This document shows, piece after piece, positions 5,923 to 9,317 of a DNA stretch of 9,317 bases. The number at the start of each line of letters is the position of its first letter. Within the stretch, counting starts at the first letter, position 1. Source of the DNA: Proteiniphilum sp. UBA4084. GTDB lineage: Bacteria; Bacteroidota; Bacteroidia; Bacteroidales; Dysgonomonadaceae. The notes under the pieces were generated by a model. The model had not been told where the DNA came from, ran no database searches, and saw nothing but the letters and a program-made list of their open reading frames with translations. The stretch is from positions 9,814 to 19,130 of the forward strand of contig DFYK01000131.1 in assembly GCA_002383605.1 (NCBI GenBank), written 5' to 3'. The position numbers and the translations under genes are program-made.

Positions 5923-8448
5923 ATGGACAATTCCGGTAAATTCAAAAAACTCCTCCCCGATCTGATCGTGATTTTGGGATTTATTCTTGTCTCATTCATC
6001 TATTTTGTTCCGGCAGTCATGGAAGGCCGTGTGATCGCACAGCACGATTCACTGGCGGCCATCGGACAGGGACAGGAACAGCGTGATTATATGGCGCGTC
6101 ACGATGGCGAACGCAGCCGATGGAACATATCCATGTTCAGCGGTATGCCGTCGTACCAGATGAGTCCTACTTACGACTCAACCAAACCGCAGGACCTGGC
6201 AAAAAAGGTCTATTCCTTGTTTTTGCCAAATTACGTTTTCCTGGTATTTATCATGCTGCTGGGATTCTATATCCTGATGCGTGCCATGAAGGCTTCACCG
6301 CTAATTAGTGCATTGGGAGCCATTGTCTGGGCATTTTCCTCCTACTTTTTTATCCTCATTGCTGCAGGACATATCTGGAAATTCATCACACTGGCCTACA
6401 TACCGCCCACGATCGCCGGACTGATTTACATATACCGGAAAAAATATCTGCCTGGCGGATTGCTCTTCATGATATTCGTGGCCTTTCAGATATCGTCCAA
6501 TCACATACAGATGACCTATTACTTTCTGTTCGTGATGTTGTTCATGGTGATTGCTTTCATGGTGGATGCCATCCGCAAAAAGCAGCTGTCCGGTTTCCTG
6601 CGGTCGACTGCCGTATTGCTTGCAGCCGGCCTTATCGGGATTGCAGCCAATACCAGTAACCTCTATCACACGTACGAATACTCGAAAGAGACCATGCGAG
6701 GCAAGTCGGAGCTCACCCATCATGGGGAAGAGAACAAGACCGACAACGGACTGGAACGTGATTATATTACTGCCTGGAGTTACGGCGTGGGAGAAACATG
6801 GACACTGCTGGTACCCAACACAAAAGGGGGAGCTTCCGTACCCCTTTCTGAAAATGAGCGGGCGATGAGCAAGGCGCGACCCGAATACAGCCAGCTGTAT
6901 CAGCAGATCGGTCAATACTGGGGAGAACAGCCGGGCACTTCAGGTCCGGTGTATGTGGGAGCATTTGTTTTAGCCCTGTTTGTTCTCGGACTTTTTATCG
7001 TGAAAGGTCCGATAAAATGGGCACTGCTGGCCGGAACCCTTTTCTCGATCCTGCTTTCATGGGGAAAAAACTTTATGCCGTTGACCGACTTCTTTATCGA
7101 TTACGTACCCATGTACAACAAGTTCCGCACGGTATCTTCCATTCTGGTGGTGGCTGAGTTCTGTATTCCCCTGCTCGCAGCAATGGCGTTGAAAGAGATA
7201 ATCGGGAAACCGGAACAATTCAAAAACAACCGGAAACCACTATATTTAAGTCTTGGCGTTACCGCCGGTATCGCCCTGTTGTTTGCCCTGGCCCCCAGAC
7301 TATTTTTCTCCTCATTTATCTCGTCTTCTGAGATGATGGCACTACAATCACTGCCACCAGAACATATTCAGGCCGTCACAGGAAACCTCACCGACATGCG
7401 GGTTGCATTGTTTACTGCCGATGCCTGGCGCAGCTTCTTCATTATCCTTATCGGTGCAGCGTTGGTCTGGCTCCACTTGCAGAAAAAGTTAAAGGCAGAA
7501 TGGATGATAGCTGCCGTCCTGCTCCTCTGCCTGGCTGACATGTGGACTGTGAATAAGCGCTACCTGAATGATTCCGACTTTGTCCCCGCCACCAATCAGC
7601 AGCAGCTTTTCACAAAGACGCCTGCCGATGATGTCATTCTCCAGGACAGTACAAAGTATTACCGGGTGCTGAACATGGCTACCAGCACCTTTAACGACGG
7701 CATCACGCCCTACTGGCATAAAGTAATCGGAGGCTATCATGCGGCAAAACTACGCCGTTATCAGGATCTGATAGACAGACACCTCTCAAATGAAATGACA
7801 GCATTGCAACAGGATATTATCCGGACACAAGGTAGCATGGACTCGGTGGATGCAGACCGGTTCAAAGTGTTAAACATGCTCAACACAAGATGGATTGTCA
7901 TGCCCGCACAAGGGGGAGGAACCATTCCGTTGGAAAACAAATATGCCATGGGCAATGCCTGGTTTGTAGATGATCTGAAGTTCGTGGAAACTGCAGATGA
8001 GGAGATTGATGCATTGGGTACAATTGATCTGCGGAAAGAGGCGGTGACAGACAGGAAATATGCCCCGGTTTTAGAAAAATTTCAACCCGGGTTTAAGCCA
8101 TCTCCGGCAGATTCGGCGTCCACCATCGTCCTTACAGATTATGATTCCGATTTTGTCACCTACGCCGTGGATGCAAAAAAAGAAGAGCTGGCTGTTTTTT
8201 CCGAGGTTTATTATCCCAAAGGATGGCAGATCAGCATAGACGGCCAGCCGGCTGAGATGATCCGTGCCAATTATACGCTGCGTGCCCTTCCTGTTCCTGC
8301 AGGAAAGCACACGGTTGAATTCAGATTCGACCCGCAGAGTATAAAAGTAACCGATGGAATCGCATATGCGGCACTGCTTATCATGTTACTCACAGCTGTC
8401 GGCCTCATCCTGCAGTCGGTGCAAAGAAAGCGTAACAGGCGGATATAA
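5923..8448 (+). CDS. YfhO-like polytopic membrane protein, probable GT-C-type glycosyltransferase
   Basis: An 841-residue inner-membrane protein resembling the YfhO family. Bacillus and Listeria members are GT-C-type enzymes that glycosylate teichoic acids from lipid-linked sugars outside the membrane; the substrate in Bacteroidota is not known to me. Hydrophobic segments lie near residues 12-31, 101-120, 125-147, 155-171, 178-214 (two), 228-244, 343-360, 364-380, 401-424, 440-458, 503-517 and 527-540. A large soluble, probably periplasmic domain follows (about 545-808), then a last membrane helix (812-830) and a basic tail (QRKRNRRI). An acidic residue in the first outer loop (AQHDSLAA, D42) sits where GT-C enzymes keep a catalytic Asp. 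The loop at 252-300 is rich in charged residues (ETMRGKSELTHHGEE, ERDYITAWSYGVGETW). The gene has its own candidate promoter and ribosome-binding site and converges on the nuclease gene. The family assignment is from recognition; catalytic activity is inferred. Confidence 0.82.
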   Translation: MDNSGKFKKLLPDLIVILGFILVSFIYFVPAVMEGRVIAQHDSLAAIGQGQEQRDYMARHDGERSRWNISMFSGMPSYQMSPTYDSTKPQDLAKKVYSLFLPNYVFLVFIMLLGFYILMRAMKASPLISALGAIVWAFSSYFFILIAAGHIWKFITLAYIPPTIAGLIYIYRKKYLPGGLLFMIFVAFQISSNHIQMTYYFLFVMLFMVIAFMVDAIRKKQLSGFLRSTAVLLAAGLIGIAANTSNLYHTYEYSKETMRGKSELTHHGEENKTDNGLERDYITAWSYGVGETWTLLVPNTKGGASVPLSENERAMSKARPEYSQLYQQIGQYWGEQPGTSGPVYVGAFVLALFVLGLFIVKGPIKWALLAGTLFSILLSWGKNFMPLTDFFIDYVPMYNKFRTVSSILVVAEFCIPLLAAMALKEIIGKPEQFKNNRKPLYLSLGVTAGIALLFALAPRLFFSSFISSSEMMALQSLPPEHIQAVTGNLTDMRVALFTADAWRSFFIILIGAALVWLHLQKKLKAEWMIAAVLLLCLADMWTVNKRYLNDSDFVPATNQQQLFTKTPADDVILQDSTKYYRVLNMATSTFNDGITPYWHKVIGGYHAAKLRRYQDLIDRHLSNEMTALQQDIIRTQGSMDSVDADRFKVLNMLNTRWIVMPAQGGGTIPLENKYAMGNAWFVDDLKFVETADEEIDALGTIDLRKEAVTDRKYAPVLEKFQPGFKPSPADSASTIVLTDYDSDFVTYAVDAKKEELAVFSEVYYPKGWQISIDGQPAEMIRANYTLRALPVPAGKHTVEFRFDPQSIKVTDGIAYAALLIMLLTAVGLILQSVQRKRNRRI

Positions 8449-8466
8449 GGTTTCTTTACCTGTTAC
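8432..8466. terminator. Candidate bidirectional hairpin spanning two convergent stop codons
   Basis: GTAACAGG (8432-8439) and CCTGTTAC (8459-8466) are perfect 8-bp complements. The 19-base interior holds both stop codons (TAA 8446-8448 plus; TAA, read as tta 8456-8458, minus) and can form a small inner AAG/CTT stem. On the minus strand the stem is followed by GCTTTCTTTGC, a pyrimidine-rich tail partly like a U-tract; on the plus strand there is none. Termination of the nuclease transcript is therefore better supported than of the YfhO transcript. Confidence 0.4.
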
Positions 8467-9317
8467 AGAGATCTTTGAATGCACACCATTCACAATTCTT
8501 CGGATTCTGTGTTTGTGAAAATGGGACTGCAGGATCAAAAATCTCCTTCAGTAAACTGCGGAACATTTCGCTGAACTCTTCCATATAGACCGAAATATCA
8601 TCGATGGGATGTTTGTCGTGACAAATGGATGGATCAAAATCCTTGAAAACGGAACGCAGGTAATAAACCGCCGGTGACACGCGGGTTCCGGGATTTCCCA
8701 TCAGATAGAACAGACCATACACGAAAACCTGCAGAATCTGGTAAGGACGGTTATTTTTTGAAGAATCGAACAACTGTGCCATTTCTTTGAAAGAGGTAGG
8801 TCCGGAACCTGTTTTGTAATCGACAATCCGCAATGTCTCCCCCACCCGGTCGATGCGGTCAATGCTGCCCTTAAAATTCAGAGTCAGCCCTTCTGTCACC
8901 GGGTATACGGTACAGAACCTGTATTCCGAACCAATATACTGAAACGGGGTAAACTGTCTGTCTGCCAGAAGTGTCTGTTTCACATAACTCCGCAGGACTT
9001 CACCAATCAGGTAGTGCTGTCCCTCGAGTGACTGTGGATTCTCCTCATCCCTAAAATAATAACGGGCAAAAGCCTGCTCCAGCATTTTCGTCAGGTAGAC
9101 CTCATCTTTGGCAATGCCCGCAAGCACATCGGGAGTGACCGTTTTGTTTTTGTATCGGTTGTAGATGATTTCCATCAGCCTGTGAAAGATGGATCCAAAC
9201 ACATCGGCTTCCACCGACTCCTGCACCTCATTATCCTCGGAAAAACCTTCCACCGCTGTAAAATAGAATTTCAACGGACAGTCGATGTAATTGTTGATCA
9301 GCGAAGCCGAGAGAAAC
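8456..9317 (-). CDS. PD-(D/E)XK nuclease, RecB/AddB-like C-terminal part with probable Fe-S cysteines; 5' end outside the window
   Basis: The visible 287 codons are the C-terminal nuclease domain of a DNA-repair-type protein; in Bacteroidota such domains usually end a helicase-like protein of about 900-1000 residues. The frame is open to the right edge. The TTG at 9272-9274 is an internal leucine in NNYIDCPLKFYF, not the start. Numbering from that Leu, the nuclease residues are H31 (GSIFHRLME), D139 (KGSIDRID), and D152 and K154 (IVDYKTG), matching the His/Asp/Asp/Lys set of RecB nucleases, followed by the QxxxY motif (Q182, Y186). Cysteines fit the AddB iron-sulfur 'staple': one in YIDCPLKFYF before the domain, and C261, C264 and C270 (CEWCAFKDLC) at the C-terminus. 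End resection or recombination repair is the likely role. The gene converges on the YfhO-like gene with 7 bp between stop codons. Confidence 0.9.
   Translation of the reverse strand, partial: FLSASLINNYIDCPLKFYFTAVEGFSEDNEVQESVEADVFGSIFHRLMEIIYNRYKNKTVTPDVLAGIAKDEVYLTKMLEQAFARYYFRDEENPQSLEGQHYLIGEVLRSYVKQTLLADRQFTPFQYIGSEYRFCTVYPVTEGLTLNFKGSIDRIDRVGETLRIVDYKTGSGPTSFKEMAQLFDSSKNNRPYQILQVFVYGLFYLMGNPGTRVSPAVYYLRSVFKDFDPSICHDKHPIDDISVYMEEFSEMFRSLLKEIFDPAVPFSQTQNPKNCEWCAFKDLCNR

Noticed and set aside
6301..6915. 204-codon minus-strand open frame
   Set aside because: It lies wholly inside the YfhO-like gene, which has clear membrane segments; the opposite-strand translation is Cys/His-rich with no recognisable domain.
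9272..9274. TTG as start codon of the right-edge nuclease gene
   Set aside because: The frame stays open to the window edge, and the upstream codons encode NNYIDCP, a conserved segment with the first cluster cysteine, so this is an internal leucine.

Overview
The window looks like a chromosomal segment of a member of the Bacteroidota, most likely order Bacteroidales. It carries a SusC/RagA-type TonB-dependent outer-membrane transporter, its leaders are AT-rich and mostly lack a Shine-Dalgarno sequence, one leader has a TAnnTTTG-type -7 promoter box, and it encodes a DUF1080 secreted protein and a YfhO-like membrane protein typical of this phylum. I cannot name the genus from sequence alone.

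Left half (1-4693, all minus strand): three genes read leftward in the order GntR/FadR-type regulator, N-acetylneuraminate lyase-like aldolase, SusC-like transporter. Both intergenic gaps are 79 bp, and neither downstream gene has a recognisable promoter of its own, so they are probably one transcription unit. The transporter runs off the left edge with 960 residues visible; a SusD-like partner would be expected just beyond it. The lyase carries the residues that mark sialic acid aldolases, so the likely theme is uptake and breakdown of sialic acid or a related nonulosonic acid, controlled by the first gene. A perfect 15-bp palindrome matching the FadR-subfamily operator pattern lies 84 bp upstream of the regulator's start and is the probable autoregulatory site. 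A perfect 10-bp stem sits between the lyase and transporter genes, directly against the lyase stop codon.

Middle (4694-5922): a 303-bp AT-rich divergent spacer separates the operon from a plus-strand secreted DUF1080 (3-keto-disaccharide hydrolase-like) protein. A 149-bp spacer follows, with two inverted repeats and a good -7 promoter box ahead of the next gene.

Right half (5923-9317): a large YfhO-like polytopic membrane protein (plus) converges on the 3' part of a RecB/AddB-like PD-(D/E)XK nuclease gene (minus, running off the right edge). Their stop codons are 7 bp apart and both are inside one inverted repeat. These look like ordinary housekeeping genes unrelated to the left-hand operon.

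No RNA gene, CRISPR array, insertion sequence or phage gene was seen. I see no clearly undescribed system; the most rewarding leads are the operator palindrome, the intercistronic stem and the substrate of the lyase/transporter unit.
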